NCBI RefSeq assembly: GCF_043678055.1
Contig: NZ_JBHEQA010000001.1
Coordinates: 310,001 to 374,000, forward strand
Length of the DNA: 64,000 nt
Direction: 5' to 3'
DNA from: Spongiimicrobium salis
GTDB taxonomy: Bacteria > Bacteroidota > Bacteroidia > Flavobacteriales > Flavobacteriaceae
Every line of letters starts with the position of its first letter. Positions within the stretch are counted from its first letter, which is position 1. The position numbers and the translations under genes are program-made. A model generated the notes under the pieces. It saw nothing but the letters and a program-made list of their open reading frames with translations. It was not told the origin of the DNA and made no database searches. Shown here piece by piece: positions 45,561 to 54,401 of the stretch.

Positions 45561-47471
45561 CTAAAAATGATATCGTTTAAAAGCCTCAATAGCTTCATAA
45601 TCTGCCAGTCCCATATTATCGTAAATTTTGGCAGTGGCATTATTTCGTTCCTGCGCCCTTAACCAAAATTCTCTTGAATCTTCTCCCTGGAACATCACTT
45701 TATCTTTCTGTGATTGATGAAATAAAATGGCTGTTGTCTTCTTAAGCACTTCATCAGGGCTTAATGGGACGGCCATTTCTATTTCGGCGATATCCCATTC
45801 TTGCCAAGCCCCTCTGTAAAGCCATACCCAACAATCTTTCATAAATGTTTCTTTTTTTAAGATTGCCAATGCATCAAAAATGATATCCAAACACAGTTTA
45901 TGTGTACCATGCGGATCCGCCAAATCACCAGCTGCGTATATCTGATGTGGTTGCACTTTGCGGATGATATCCATCACAATTTCCAAATCCTTCTCTCCCG
46001 TTGGGTTCTTCTTAATTTTTCCGGTTTCATAGAATGGCAAGTCCAAGAAATGAACATTGCTATCATTAAGCCCTACATAACGTGTTGCTCCATAAGATTC
46101 CATTCTCCGTATTTGGCCCTTTAGTTTTAGGGTATTTTTACTATCATGATCTTGCACACGTTTATTCTTGATCGAAGAAATAATATTGGAGAACTGTTCT
46201 TCTTGGTCTCCGGATATACTTTGGGCCACCTCGGCAAATTTCAAAGCTTCTTCATCGGTCACGGCAATATTCCCGGAAGTTTGATATGCCACATGCACTT
46301 CGTGCCCTTGATCAACAAGTCGAGAAAAAGTACCTCCCATTGAAATGACATCATCATCTGGATGCGGACTAAAAATAATCACCCTTTTTTTCGCCGGATT
46401 GGCCCTTTCGGGACGTTTGATATCCTCCGCATTAGGTTTTCCTCCCGGCCATCCCGTAATAGTATGTTGCAATACATTGAACATCTGTATATTTAGATCA
46501 TAGGATGAACCTTCCAAGGCTAAGAGACTAGACATTCCATAATCATTATAATCCTTATCGGTAAGCTTTAGCAATGGCTTGTTCACTTTTTGACTTAGCC
46601 AAGTAATTGCTTTTCGTTTTAATTCTTCTGTCCAGATACACTGGTCTACCAACCAAGGGGTTTTAATACGTGTTAATTCAGAAGCCGCTTCGGCATCGGA
46701 TATGATTACGGTGTTCTTATGCTGCTGTAAATATGTTGCAGGAACCTCGGCCCGAATGTTCCCTTCTATAGTTTCCTTAAGAATGTCTGCTTTTTTGTGT
46801 CCCCAAGCCAACATGATAATACGCTTGGCTTTGAGTATAGTGCTTATTCCCATAGTTATCGCTTTCTTGGGAACATTTTCAATACCATTAAAGTCGGAGG
46901 CGGCATCCACCCGGGTAATATGATCAAGGGTTATTATTCTAGTTCCGGAGTTATAATGGGATCCGGGTTCATTAAAACCGATATGGCCCGTTCTTCCTAT
47001 TCCCAGTAGTTGCAGATCTAACCCGCCGCTTTTTTTGATCTTCATTTCATAGTCAATACAGTATTGATGCAATTCATCTAAGGGTGTCTCTCCATCAGGG
47101 ATATGGATATTATCAGGATTGATATCGATATGATCAAACAGGTGTTGATGCATAAAATGATAGTAGCTTTGTTGGCTTTCTGGTGACATCGGAAAATATT
47201 CATCCAAATTAAAGGTGACTACATTCCTAAAACTGAGTTGGCCATTTCGATGTAGGTTTACCAGTTCTTCATACACCTTTATGGGAGATGAGCCCGTTGC
47301 CAGTCCTAGTATACATTGTTCTCCCCGTCCCTGTTTTTCTTTGATTAAATCTGCAATTTCATGAGCTACCAATCTGGAGGCTATGCCCGGATCTTCAAAA
47401 ACTTCGTTATGAATTTTCTCAAATCTTGTTTCTTCAAATTTCCCGACTTCTTTAAACGTAATTTTATTCAT
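45561..47471 (-). CDS. nagB: Glucosamine-6-phosphate deaminase fused to a PIG-L deacetylase-like domain
   Basis: The 636-residue protein has a full NagB domain at ~1-300, with FNLDEYF and GIGRTGHIGFNEPGS. Its C-terminal half (~350-620) has the PIG-L/LmbE signature FSPHPDDDV, starting at His370, and a second metal His pair in ADPHGTHKL. The first domain converts GlcN-6-P to fructose-6-P and ammonia. The second belongs to the N-acetylglucosamine deacetylase superfamily. This arrangement is known in Bacteroidota NagB proteins. It is first in the run of GH20, SMP-30, LacI and acs genes. The PIG-L half could replace NagA, which is absent from the window. Confidence 0.9.
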   Translation of the reverse strand: MNKITFKEVGKFEETRFEKIHNEVFEDPGIASRLVAHEIADLIKEKQGRGEQCILGLATGSSPIKVYEELVNLHRNGQLSFRNVVTFNLDEYFPMSPESQQSYYHFMHQHLFDHIDINPDNIHIPDGETPLDELHQYCIDYEMKIKKSGGLDLQLLGIGRTGHIGFNEPGSHYNSGTRIITLDHITRVDAASDFNGIENVPKKAITMGISTILKAKRIIMLAWGHKKADILKETIEGNIRAEVPATYLQQHKNTVIISDAEAASELTRIKTPWLVDQCIWTEELKRKAITWLSQKVNKPLLKLTDKDYNDYGMSSLLALEGSSYDLNIQMFNVLQHTITGWPGGKPNAEDIKRPERANPAKKRVIIFSPHPDDDVISMGGTFSRLVDQGHEVHVAYQTSGNIAVTDEEALKFAEVAQSISGDQEEQFSNIISSIKNKRVQDHDSKNTLKLKGQIRRMESYGATRYVGLNDSNVHFLDLPFYETGKIKKNPTGEKDLEIVMDIIRKVQPHQIYAAGDLADPHGTHKLCLDIIFDALAILKKETFMKDCWVWLYRGAWQEWDIAEIEMAVPLSPDEVLKKTTAILFHQSQKDKVMFQGEDSREFWLRAQERNNATAKIYDNMGLADYEAIEAFKRYHF

Positions 47472-47825
47472 TTGTAGTTGTCTTTTATTATCGTATGGTA
47501 TAAGGTCGATGCGCTCAAAATAGAAGGGCGTTTTTTACTTTTTCCTTTCCGTCAACATCGTATCGTTGATACTGGTTCAAACTTAAATTTGGATTATGCG
47601 AACGGTAATGCGTTACATAAGAGCACTGTTAAAGTATATATTTATTGGCCCCTCAATTTTTTTTTTATCTGAACAACATGGTTTTACAAACCAACAACAT
47701 GGATTCAGAGACATTCGTTTAAAGCCCTTTTTAAGCCTTAAAACTTTAGGTCTTAAAATTTTGTTTTTAAAAGAAATACGTCTACTTTTTTCCAAAATTT
47801 CAATAAAAGCAACAGCAGAAATATT
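47472..47825. other. Divergent regulatory region of the GlcNAc locus
   Basis: This 354-base gap separates nagB and the LytS-type kinase gene and should hold promoters for both sides. No convincing gene lies in it. A candidate dyad is CAACATCGTATCGTTG at 47553-47568 with TATCGTTGATA at 47561-47571, and TTATCGTATGGTATAA lies near 47486. These could be LacI-type operators, but no clean perfect match is visible. Confidence 0.35.
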
Positions 47826-48872
47826 GTGTTTATAGGAAGAATCAAGAACATACAAAACACCATACCAATTCGATATCATTTCGTGTTTTGGCTACTCTAT
47901 TTTACGTTTAATGTAGTGCGATGGGGGAGTTATTTTAACGACTACTGGTATTCCTTAAAATCCAATATGGTGGATTTTCCCTTAAATATCATCATCGTTT
48001 ATGTCAACATCTATTATTTGGTCCCCAAATTTGCGGTTCGCGGGAAATATGTGAAATACGTTCTCCTATTGATCTTGAGTTTGTCCATACATTATTTAGT
48101 CCGATCGGGTCTCATTTATTTATTGGTTATCGAAAACATTTGGCCCGAAGCCGAAGGCGTCCAAGAAGCGTTTGGTTTTAATCATGTTATTGCCGTAACC
48201 CTTGGGGAGCTCTACGTAATAGGTTTGGTCTCAGCTATTAAATTCACTATCGATTTTGTCATTGAACGAAACAAAAATGAGCAATTGCTTCAACTACAGT
48301 ACGAGACGGAATTAAAGTATTTGAAAGCGCAAATACAGCCCCATTTCTTCTTTAATACCCTGAATAATCTGTATGGTTTAATCATTAAGAAGTCCAAACA
48401 GGCTCCGGAGGTAGTACTAAAGCTATCCGAAATCATGCAATATGTGATCTATGATGTAAGCAAGAAAAAAACACCCCTATTAAAAGAAGTCAATTATATT
48501 CAAAATTACATGGAGCTCGAAAAGATGCGACATGGGGACTTGGTGGAATCGGATATCCAAATTACCGGAAATGTGGATGACGTAAGGATTCCGCCCCTAC
48601 TTTTTCTCCCTTTTATTGAAAATTGCTTTAAGCATGGATCTAAAGATGGTGAAAAGGTTTTTCTTGAAGTACATTTTAAGAACTTGGGAGACTATCTCCA
48701 ATTTGAATTGAAAAATAACTTTACGCCCACAAACACTACTCCAACAAAGGGAGGAATAGGCATTTTAAATACCAAGAGACGATTGGAATTGCTGTATGAT
48801 CATGATTTCATATTGGAAACATATCCAGTTGAGAACGAATACAGGGTTCTTTTAAAAATACCTACTACATGA
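47826..48872 (+). CDS. LytS-type sensor histidine kinase
   Basis: The 348-residue reading frame begins with GTG at 47826. Four membrane helices occupy residues ~18-145 (YHFVFWLLYFTFNVVRWG onward). The HisKA_LytS block is HFFFNTLNNLYGLIIKK, nearly the same as in the other LytS of the window. The HATPase N box is in PFIENCFKHGS. The stop overlaps the LytTR regulator start by four bases. It is divergent from nagB and upstream of the symporter, so it may sense the sugar or the envelope state that the locus answers to. Confidence 0.85.
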   Translation: MFIGRIKNIQNTIPIRYHFVFWLLYFTFNVVRWGSYFNDYWYSLKSNMVDFPLNIIIVYVNIYYLVPKFAVRGKYVKYVLLLILSLSIHYLVRSGLIYLLVIENIWPEAEGVQEAFGFNHVIAVTLGELYVIGLVSAIKFTIDFVIERNKNEQLLQLQYETELKYLKAQIQPHFFFNTLNNLYGLIIKKSKQAPEVVLKLSEIMQYVIYDVSKKKTPLLKEVNYIQNYMELEKMRHGDLVESDIQITGNVDDVRIPPLLFLPFIENCFKHGSKDGEKVFLEVHFKNLGDYLQFELKNNFTPTNTTPTKGGIGILNTKRRLELLYDHDFILETYPVENEYRVLLKIPTT

Positions 48873-49582
48873 AAATTACAGGTTTAATTATCGATGATGA
48901 ACCCCTTGCCATTAGTGTCATTGAATCCTATATTCAGGAATTCAGCAATATCACTATTGCAAATGTATATCACAACCCTCTCGATGCATTGGCCGACATT
49001 GAAAGTGGAGCGATCGATGTTATTTTCCTGGATATCAATATGCCAAAAATGAGTGGTTTGGAATTTCTTCAAAACCTTAAGACGTATCCTTTAATTATTA
49101 TTACAACGGCCTATAAGGAACATGCCATTGAGAGTTATGAGTTGGATGTTCTTGATTATCTCGTAAAACCCATTCCTTTTAGTCGATTTCTAAAATCCGT
49201 AAATAAATTGACCAATCGCTTAATAAGTACCAAAGGAGTCTCCAAGGCTTCGGATTTTAACCAAGAGCCCCATATTTTCCTTAAAATTGATAAAAAACTG
49301 GTCAAGATTATCTTAAAAGAGATTCTCTTCATTGAAAGTCTCAAGGATTATATCAAGCTACATACGACCACTGGGAATCATATTGCCCATAAGTCTTTAT
49401 CCAGTATCATAGAAGAACTCCCCTCAGAAAATTTTATACGGGTCCATAAATCCTACGCCATTGCCATTGACAAGGTAAAGTCTGTAGAAGGCAATCTTGT
49501 AGAGATAGGAAATAAAGGTATACCCATGGGGAGAAATTATATTTATCACGCCAAAGAAAGGATACTTCGTAAAAAATCTTAA
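48869..49582 (+). CDS. LytTR-family response regulator
   Basis: The 237-residue protein has a receiver (IDDEP near residue 8, phospho-Asp in VIFLDINMPKMSG near residue 54, YLVKPI) and a LytTR DNA-binding domain at ~135-237 (ILFIESLKDYIKLH, FIRVHKSYAIA). It is coupled by a four-base overlap to the LytS kinase. The SSS-type symporter gene begins about 100 bases downstream and is the most likely target. It is the second LytS/LytTR pair of the window. Confidence 0.9.
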   Translation: MKITGLIIDDEPLAISVIESYIQEFSNITIANVYHNPLDALADIESGAIDVIFLDINMPKMSGLEFLQNLKTYPLIIITTAYKEHAIESYELDVLDYLVKPIPFSRFLKSVNKLTNRLISTKGVSKASDFNQEPHIFLKIDKKLVKIILKEILFIESLKDYIKLHTTTGNHIAHKSLSSIIEELPSENFIRVHKSYAIAIDKVKSVEGNLVEIGNKGIPMGRNYIYHAKERILRKKS

Positions 49583-49685
49583 TACAATAAGTTAAACATA
49601 AAAGCATTTTTCAGTACAAACCACAATCCATTTAACGAATCAAAAAAACTGAGTTTTGGTTCCAGATACAAAACGAACATAACAG

Positions 49686-51500
49686 ATGATCGATTTAAGC
49701 ACTTTAGATTACACCCTTATTATTTTATTCTTTTCCACTACCCTATTCATTGGTGTATGGGTTTCCAAAAAGTCAGGAAAGGATTCAGCAGAATTCTTCT
49801 TATCCGGACGAAATATGCCCTGGTGGTTATTGGGGATTTCCATGGTGGCGACCACCTTTTCCACAGACACTCCAAATTTTGTAACCAATCTTGTACGACT
49901 AGATGGCGTGTCCGGGAATTGGGTATGGTGGGCTTTCCTTATAACCGCCTTACTGACTGTTTTTGTGTATGCTAAACTTTGGCGAAAGTCCAATGTTAGC
50001 ACGGATTTGGAATTTTACGAATTGCGTTATGGTGGAGCTCCTGCAAAATTCTTACGAAAATTCAGAGCTGTTTATTTAGGCATTGTTTTTAATATTTTGG
50101 CGATGTCCGGTGTCACCCTGGCTGCCATAAAAATCGGAAGTATCATGTTGGGATTGGAGCCGTGGCAAACCGTTATCATAGGTGGACTCGTTACGGTTAC
50201 CTTTAGTGCTCTAGGCGGGTTTAAAGGTGTTATCTATACCGACTTTTTGTTATTTTTTGTTGCTATGGGGGGCGCCATTGGCGCTGCGTATTATTTAGTG
50301 AATATTCCCGAAGTAGGCGGTATTGAAGCATTGGTAGCAAACGAAAATGTGGCGAGTAAGCTTTCCATATTGCCAGATTTTAATGATAAAACCGCCATCA
50401 TAACCTTATTGATCATTCCCCTGACCGTACAGTGGTGGAGTACTTGGTTTCCAGGTTCAGAACCCGGTGGTGGTGGATACATTGCCCAGCGCATGTTGGC
50501 TGCCAAAGACGAAAATCACGCCATAGGAGCTACTTTTTTCTTCACCATAATGAACTATGCCCTTCGCCCTTGGCCATGGATCATAGTAGCCTTGGCCTCT
50601 ATAGCCGTATTTCCAGATGTAGCCAGCATACAGGAAGCTTTTCCCAATATTACAGAAGATAAACTTGGGCATGACCTAGCCTACTCCGCTATGTTGACCA
50701 AATTACCCAGCGGTCTCCTAGGTCTTGTAATAGCCTCTTTGGTCGCTGCATATATGTCTACCATTTCTACACATTTGAATTGGGGCTCTTCCTATATCGT
50801 AAATGATTTTTACAAGCAACAGATCAATCCGGGGGCATCAGAGAAGAGACTCGTGGCCATTGGAAGACTGTCTACCGTGGCACTCATGGTCTTTAGTGCC
50901 CTTTTTGCTTTGCTCTTGAAAGATGCCAAGCAATTATTTGATATCATCATCATGTTTGGTGCAGGTACGGGCCTTATCTTTATTTTGAGGTGGTTTTGGT
51001 GGCGTATCAATGCCTGGAGTGAAATCACGGCCATGTTTTCTTCAGGTATTATTTCGATCATATTAAAATTAACGGCAGTGGGCACTTATTTATTTGGTCC
51101 GGAAACCGGAGTATTTGAACCCTATTATGAATTGCCTTTTGTGGTATTGTCCACCACTGCAGTGTGGCTGGCCATAACCTTTATTACACAGGCCGAAAGC
51201 AAGGAAGTTTTGCAAAACTTTTACAAAAAAATACAACCTGGAGGTCCCGGATGGAACAAGGTCGTCCGCGAGGCCAGCGCCCAGAATATTACTTTAGTGG
51301 ACAAAAATGAAGGATGGAGTGTTCCTTCCGGTATTTTGGCCATGTTATTGGGATGTGTATTGATCTACAGTTGTATGTTTGCTACGGGCTATTTCATCTA
51401 CGGCGATTATACCTATGCCCTTATACTTACAGCGGTAGTGATTGTTTCTGCCTTTCTTCTAATCAAAATATGGAAGAAAATTAAAAGTATCATCCTATAG
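49686..51500 (+). CDS. Sodium/solute symporter (SSS family)
   Basis: The 604-residue protein has about 14 helices and the SSS landmarks SKKSGKDSAEFFLSGRNMPWWLLGISM at the N-terminus and a GFKGVIYTDFLLFF motif midway. It ends in a membrane segment. SSS members carry sugars, amino acids, or sialic acid. The neighbourhood (divergent GlcNAc operon, LytS/LytTR pair) makes GlcNAc or a chitin-derived sugar the best guess. The last codons lie within a perfect inverted repeat shared with the AraC gene end. Confidence 0.85.
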   Translation: MIDLSTLDYTLIILFFSTTLFIGVWVSKKSGKDSAEFFLSGRNMPWWLLGISMVATTFSTDTPNFVTNLVRLDGVSGNWVWWAFLITALLTVFVYAKLWRKSNVSTDLEFYELRYGGAPAKFLRKFRAVYLGIVFNILAMSGVTLAAIKIGSIMLGLEPWQTVIIGGLVTVTFSALGGFKGVIYTDFLLFFVAMGGAIGAAYYLVNIPEVGGIEALVANENVASKLSILPDFNDKTAIITLLIIPLTVQWWSTWFPGSEPGGGGYIAQRMLAAKDENHAIGATFFFTIMNYALRPWPWIIVALASIAVFPDVASIQEAFPNITEDKLGHDLAYSAMLTKLPSGLLGLVIASLVAAYMSTISTHLNWGSSYIVNDFYKQQINPGASEKRLVAIGRLSTVALMVFSALFALLLKDAKQLFDIIIMFGAGTGLIFILRWFWWRINAWSEITAMFSSGIISIILKLTAVGTYLFGPETGVFEPYYELPFVVLSTTAVWLAITFITQAESKEVLQNFYKKIQPGGPGWNKVVREASAQNITLVDKNEGWSVPSGILAMLLGCVLIYSCMFATGYFIYGDYTYALILTAVVIVSAFLLIKIWKKIKSIIL

Positions 51501-51518
51501 TGATGATACTTTTAATTT
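51478..51518. terminator. Bidirectional terminator overlapping two coding ends
   Basis: A perfect 17-base stem (AAATTAAAAGTATCATC paired with its complement, loop CTATAGT) spans the stop codon of the symporter gene at 51498-51500 and the stop of the converging AraC gene at 51512. It is AT-rich and weak as a stem but has T runs on both strands. Confidence 0.6.
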
Positions 51519-52348
51519 GAAGCGTTTTTTTTAAATTCTACTGGGGGAACCCCTACTTGCTTTTTAAAAAACTTGGAAAAATGGGCCGCTTCCTTAAACC
51601 CAATTTCATATCCAATTTCCTCTGCGGTCTTATCCGAATAGAGCAAAAGACGTTTGGCCTCCAAGGTGATGCGTTCGTTAATAACTTTTAAAGGCGCTAC
51701 ATTACCCACTTTTTTAAAGAGATTGGATAGTGTTTTGGGAGATTTAAAAAGCATGTCGGCATAGTCCGATACTTTGTGCTTTTCTCGGAAATGCTTTTCC
51801 ACTAAAATATGATACTTCCGCACAATATCCAGTTGGGCACTGGGCATAGATTTTTCAGGGAGTGCAGCTTTCAATAAACGGCTTGACTTTATCAGCAAAC
51901 GCTTTAGCATGACCCTTAACATTTCTCCTTGGATATGATCTTTGGTTTCAAATTCTTCCCGTAGGATATGAAAGGTTGCATTAAAGCTTTTTACGTTATC
52001 CTCGTTTAGTGTAATGATTTGGGGCACTGAAGACCCAAAAAACAAAAACCCATTACAAGACACTTCCGCATCGTGATCTCGTATACAATAAAAATCCCTA
52101 TTGAAAACTAAGGCAATCATTCCATATTCCTGGGGAATTTCAATATAATTCAGGGGAGTACAAAAAAGGACTTGATTCTTTTTCAACAGCAGCATATATC
52201 CATCTACACTAATGGTCATATCGGCATCCCTACACCAAATTATTTTATACAACCCTTTATCCTGAAGTAGTTTCTGGGAAGGCGCGCAGTTAAAATCGAC
52301 AAGAATAATAGTGCTTTCATCCTTATTTCCCGTATACATTAATTTCAT
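51512..52348 (-). CDS. AraC-family regulator
   Basis: I use the ATG at 52348 (MKLMYTGNKDES), since the upstream extension (MTCTFFILLNFF) to 52396 does not fit a regulator and looks like leader sequence. The protein is 278 residues. The N-terminal half (~1-150) is a ligand-binding domain of the AraC type with little recognisable motif. The C-terminal half has two helix-turn-helices (VSDYADMLFKSPKTLSNLFKKVG and TAEEIGYEIGFKEAAHFSKFFKKQVGVPPVEFKK). It is divergent from the DoxX gene. Confidence 0.82.
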   Translation of the reverse strand: MKLMYTGNKDESTIILVDFNCAPSQKLLQDKGLYKIIWCRDADMTISVDGYMLLLKKNQVLFCTPLNYIEIPQEYGMIALVFNRDFYCIRDHDAEVSCNGFLFFGSSVPQIITLNEDNVKSFNATFHILREEFETKDHIQGEMLRVMLKRLLIKSSRLLKAALPEKSMPSAQLDIVRKYHILVEKHFREKHKVSDYADMLFKSPKTLSNLFKKVGNVAPLKVINERITLEAKRLLLYSDKTAEEIGYEIGFKEAAHFSKFFKKQVGVPPVEFKKNASN

Positions 52349-52434
52349 ACTCAAAGTAACAAAGAAATTAAGCAATATGAAAAATGTACAAGTCAAAAGG
52401 AATTATGTATATTATCTAACTATCTCAATTACAG

Positions 52435-52442
52435 TAGTTTTG
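52435..52442 (+). promoter_or_regulatory. -7 promoter box for the DoxX gene
   Basis: TAGTTTTG matches TAnnTTTG and lies 31 bases before the ATG at 52474. A -33 TTTG was not seen at the expected spacing. Confidence 0.4.
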
Positions 52443-52473
52443 ATATTTAAATAATCGTTTAAAATTTTAAATC

Positions 52474-52857
52474 ATGAAATCAGGAAATTTAGTTATCAGA
52501 TTTGGCCTAGGACTTTTGTTTGTCTGGGGTGGGGTTGAAAAATTCATTGAAGGTTTTTTAGGAGGTGTGGGACTACAGAATATGGCCGACTTCTTAAAAG
52601 CAAGTGGCCTTGCATTTTTAGGGGATACGGGCACCTATGCCCTTGGTGCTATTTTGGCAGCCCTAGAACTTATTGCCGGGGTACTTGTACTTCTCAATAA
52701 AAAAACATTCTATGCTTATACATTTTTAGCTTTTGTTATGATCATGGCTTTGGTATTGGTACATATTCCATCCGGAAATTGGATGAATATCATGATTCAC
52801 CTTGCCTTGGTTACCACTTTAGGCGGTTTGGCCATGAATGAATGGGACAATAGATAA
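52474..52857 (+). CDS. DoxX-family membrane protein
   Basis: The 127-residue protein has four hydrophobic helices, with the DoxX-like start VIRFGLGLLFVWGGVEKFIEGF and the pattern ALEIAGVLVLLNK in the second half. DoxX-like proteins are small and are linked to redox or quinone metabolism; the function of most is unproven. It stands alone and is divergent from the AraC gene, which may control it. The gene is followed by a strong bidirectional terminator. Confidence 0.8.
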   Translation: MKSGNLVIRFGLGLLFVWGGVEKFIEGFLGGVGLQNMADFLKASGLAFLGDTGTYALGAILAALELIAGVLVLLNKKTFYAYTFLAFVMIMALVLVHIPSGNWMNIMIHLALVTTLGGLAMNEWDNR

Positions 52858-52874
52858 GATATATCTTCTTAAAC

Positions 52875-52909
52875 AAAGAAGGCCTTGAATGACATTCAAG
52901 GCCTTCTTT
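52875..52909. terminator. Strong bidirectional terminator
   Basis: A perfect 16-base stem (AAAGAAGGCCTTGAAT with its reverse complement) around a 3-base loop GAC. It serves DoxX from the left and the anti-sigma-like gene from the right. Confidence 0.85.
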
Positions 52910-52933
52910 ATTTTATATCCTATCAAGAAAACC

Positions 52934-53731
52934 TCAATCCAAACGATCCAAAAGTGACTGCGCTTTGCCAAAATTATAATTGCCCTCATCGGAAGTAATG
53001 GTTTTAAGTATCCCTATCAATTGCTCCTTATCCCCTTGTTTTAAATAAACCATGGCACTAAACCAATCTGCTTTGACACTTTCCAAAGTATTTGAGGCTT
53101 TTAACTTCTTAAAAGTTGCCAATGCCTTTGCATATTGACCCGATTCCAAATAAGAGATTCCAAGATAAATATAAGAGGTAGGGTGAATACGTTCGGCCTG
53201 ATTATGATATTGTAAAAAAGTTGTTATAGCAGCTTCATAATCTCCTTTATCAAATAACAATTGTCCTTTTACCAGATCATTATCCTCGCTCCCTCTTGAA
53301 ACCACGGAAGTTATATTTTCCTTGTCCAAATACTGTGTATACAGGGCGTCATAATCTGGTGTACTATTCCAGAAAAAAACGAAACTCAATCCACAAAGTA
53401 GTAAAAGGGCCGCCGCTACACCCAGGAATCTCATTTTATTATTTTTAGGCTTTTTTTCTTCTTCAACAACCTTTTTTATTGTATTTCGCAAGGTATTGGC
53501 CTCTTCACTTCTAAAAAAGCGGGTATAGGCCTCCACTGCTTCACTTTCGGACAATGTCGCTGTTTTATCTACCCAATCTTTTTCACTATACAGTGCACGC
53601 ATCTCTTTTTGAAGTTTCACTTCAGCCGCCAAATCAGCATCAGCGGCAATTTTGGTTTCAAAGGTTTGAGCTTCTGCAGCATCCATTTCTCCATCCAGAT
53701 AGCGATCGATATGTATAAAATCCTTGCTCAT
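52934..53731 (-). CDS. Membrane TPR protein, probable anti-sigma factor
   Basis: The 265-residue protein begins with a cytoplasmic part (~1-100) typical of anti-sigma proteins in Bacteroidota (IDRYLDGEMDAAEAQTFETKI). One membrane helix follows (FLGVAAALLLLCGLSFVFFW, ~104-123), and the extracytoplasmic part contains TPR-like repeats (LLFDKGDYEAAITTFLQYHNQ, SYIYLGISYLESGQYAKALATFKKL). Its start overlaps the end of the ECF sigma gene, so the pair forms a regulatory unit. The TPR part would face the periplasm and could contact the CHAT protein or the lipoprotein. Confidence 0.8.
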   Translation of the reverse strand: MSKDFIHIDRYLDGEMDAAEAQTFETKIAADADLAAEVKLQKEMRALYSEKDWVDKTATLSESEAVEAYTRFFRSEEANTLRNTIKKVVEEEKKPKNNKMRFLGVAAALLLLCGLSFVFFWNSTPDYDALYTQYLDKENITSVVSRGSEDNDLVKGQLLFDKGDYEAAITTFLQYHNQAERIHPTSYIYLGISYLESGQYAKALATFKKLKASNTLESVKADWFSAMVYLKQGDKEQLIGILKTITSDEGNYNFGKAQSLLDRLD

Positions 53732-54294
53732 AATTCTTTTAATAACGTATATCGAAAGTCTTTTTTAATCAATTCCGATAGCTTCTTTTTACATTTAAAA
53801 ATGCGCTGTCGGAGTACATTATCCGACGCGTATTTCATTTTCTCTGCAATTTCCACATAAGGTGTTTTCTTAAAGAATAACTGCAAAATGGTCTTGCAAT
53901 TCTCAGAAAGTTCTTCGAGTTTTTCCTGAAACAATTCCCATTTTTCCTGTTCTAAGGTAGCCAGTGCCATATCGTGCTCCTCGCTGATCAATTCCTTAAT
54001 ATTCTCTTTTGTTACCTGTTTTTTTCGATTATTTAGCTCCCTACGCCATAAATTCTTGCAGGCCTGAAAAAAATACCCTTCGAAAGAATCCTTAATTACA
54101 AATTTTTTTAGTCGGTACCTGGCAATAAATTGAAGCAATGCTTTTTGAAAAACATCTTCAGCATCTACGGGATTACCACTATTATTGAGTACAAATTTTA
54201 CCACTTTAGGGTAGGTTCTGTTATAAATATCCGCAATTACCTTATTGTCTCCATTGGACAGGCCTTCTAGATATTCATTTGGACTCATTGACAT
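53728..54294 (-). CDS. ECF-type sigma-70 family sigma factor
   Basis: The 188-residue protein has region 2 with the motif DAEDVFQKALLQFIARY (~40-65) and FEGYFFQACKNLWRRELNNRKKQ, and region 4 with a helix-turn-helix at ~140-180 (PYVEIAEKMKYASDNVLRQRIFKCKKKL). The long acidic linker between them (ISEEHDMALATLEQEK) fits the family. It is overlapped at its end by the TPR anti-sigma-like gene and is divergent from the lipoprotein/CHAT operon. Confidence 0.88.
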   Translation of the reverse strand: MSMSPNEYLEGLSNGDNKVIADIYNRTYPKVVKFVLNNSGNPVDAEDVFQKALLQFIARYRLKKFVIKDSFEGYFFQACKNLWRRELNNRKKQVTKENIKELISEEHDMALATLEQEKWELFQEKLEELSENCKTILQLFFKKTPYVEIAEKMKYASDNVLRQRIFKCKKKLSELIKKDFRYTLLKEL

Positions 54295-54401
54295 AATGCA
54301 ATTTTACTGCTAAAATAATTTTTTCTACATTAGAGGGGTAACATATAGACTATAATTTGAAGTATTTTATAGAAAGATGTTTAATTAAGACCCTATAACT
54401 T

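Noticed and set aside
47478..47879. Three short readings in the gap between nagB and the LytS gene.
   Set aside because: They overlap each other on opposite strands and have AT-rich translation typical of intergenic sequence.
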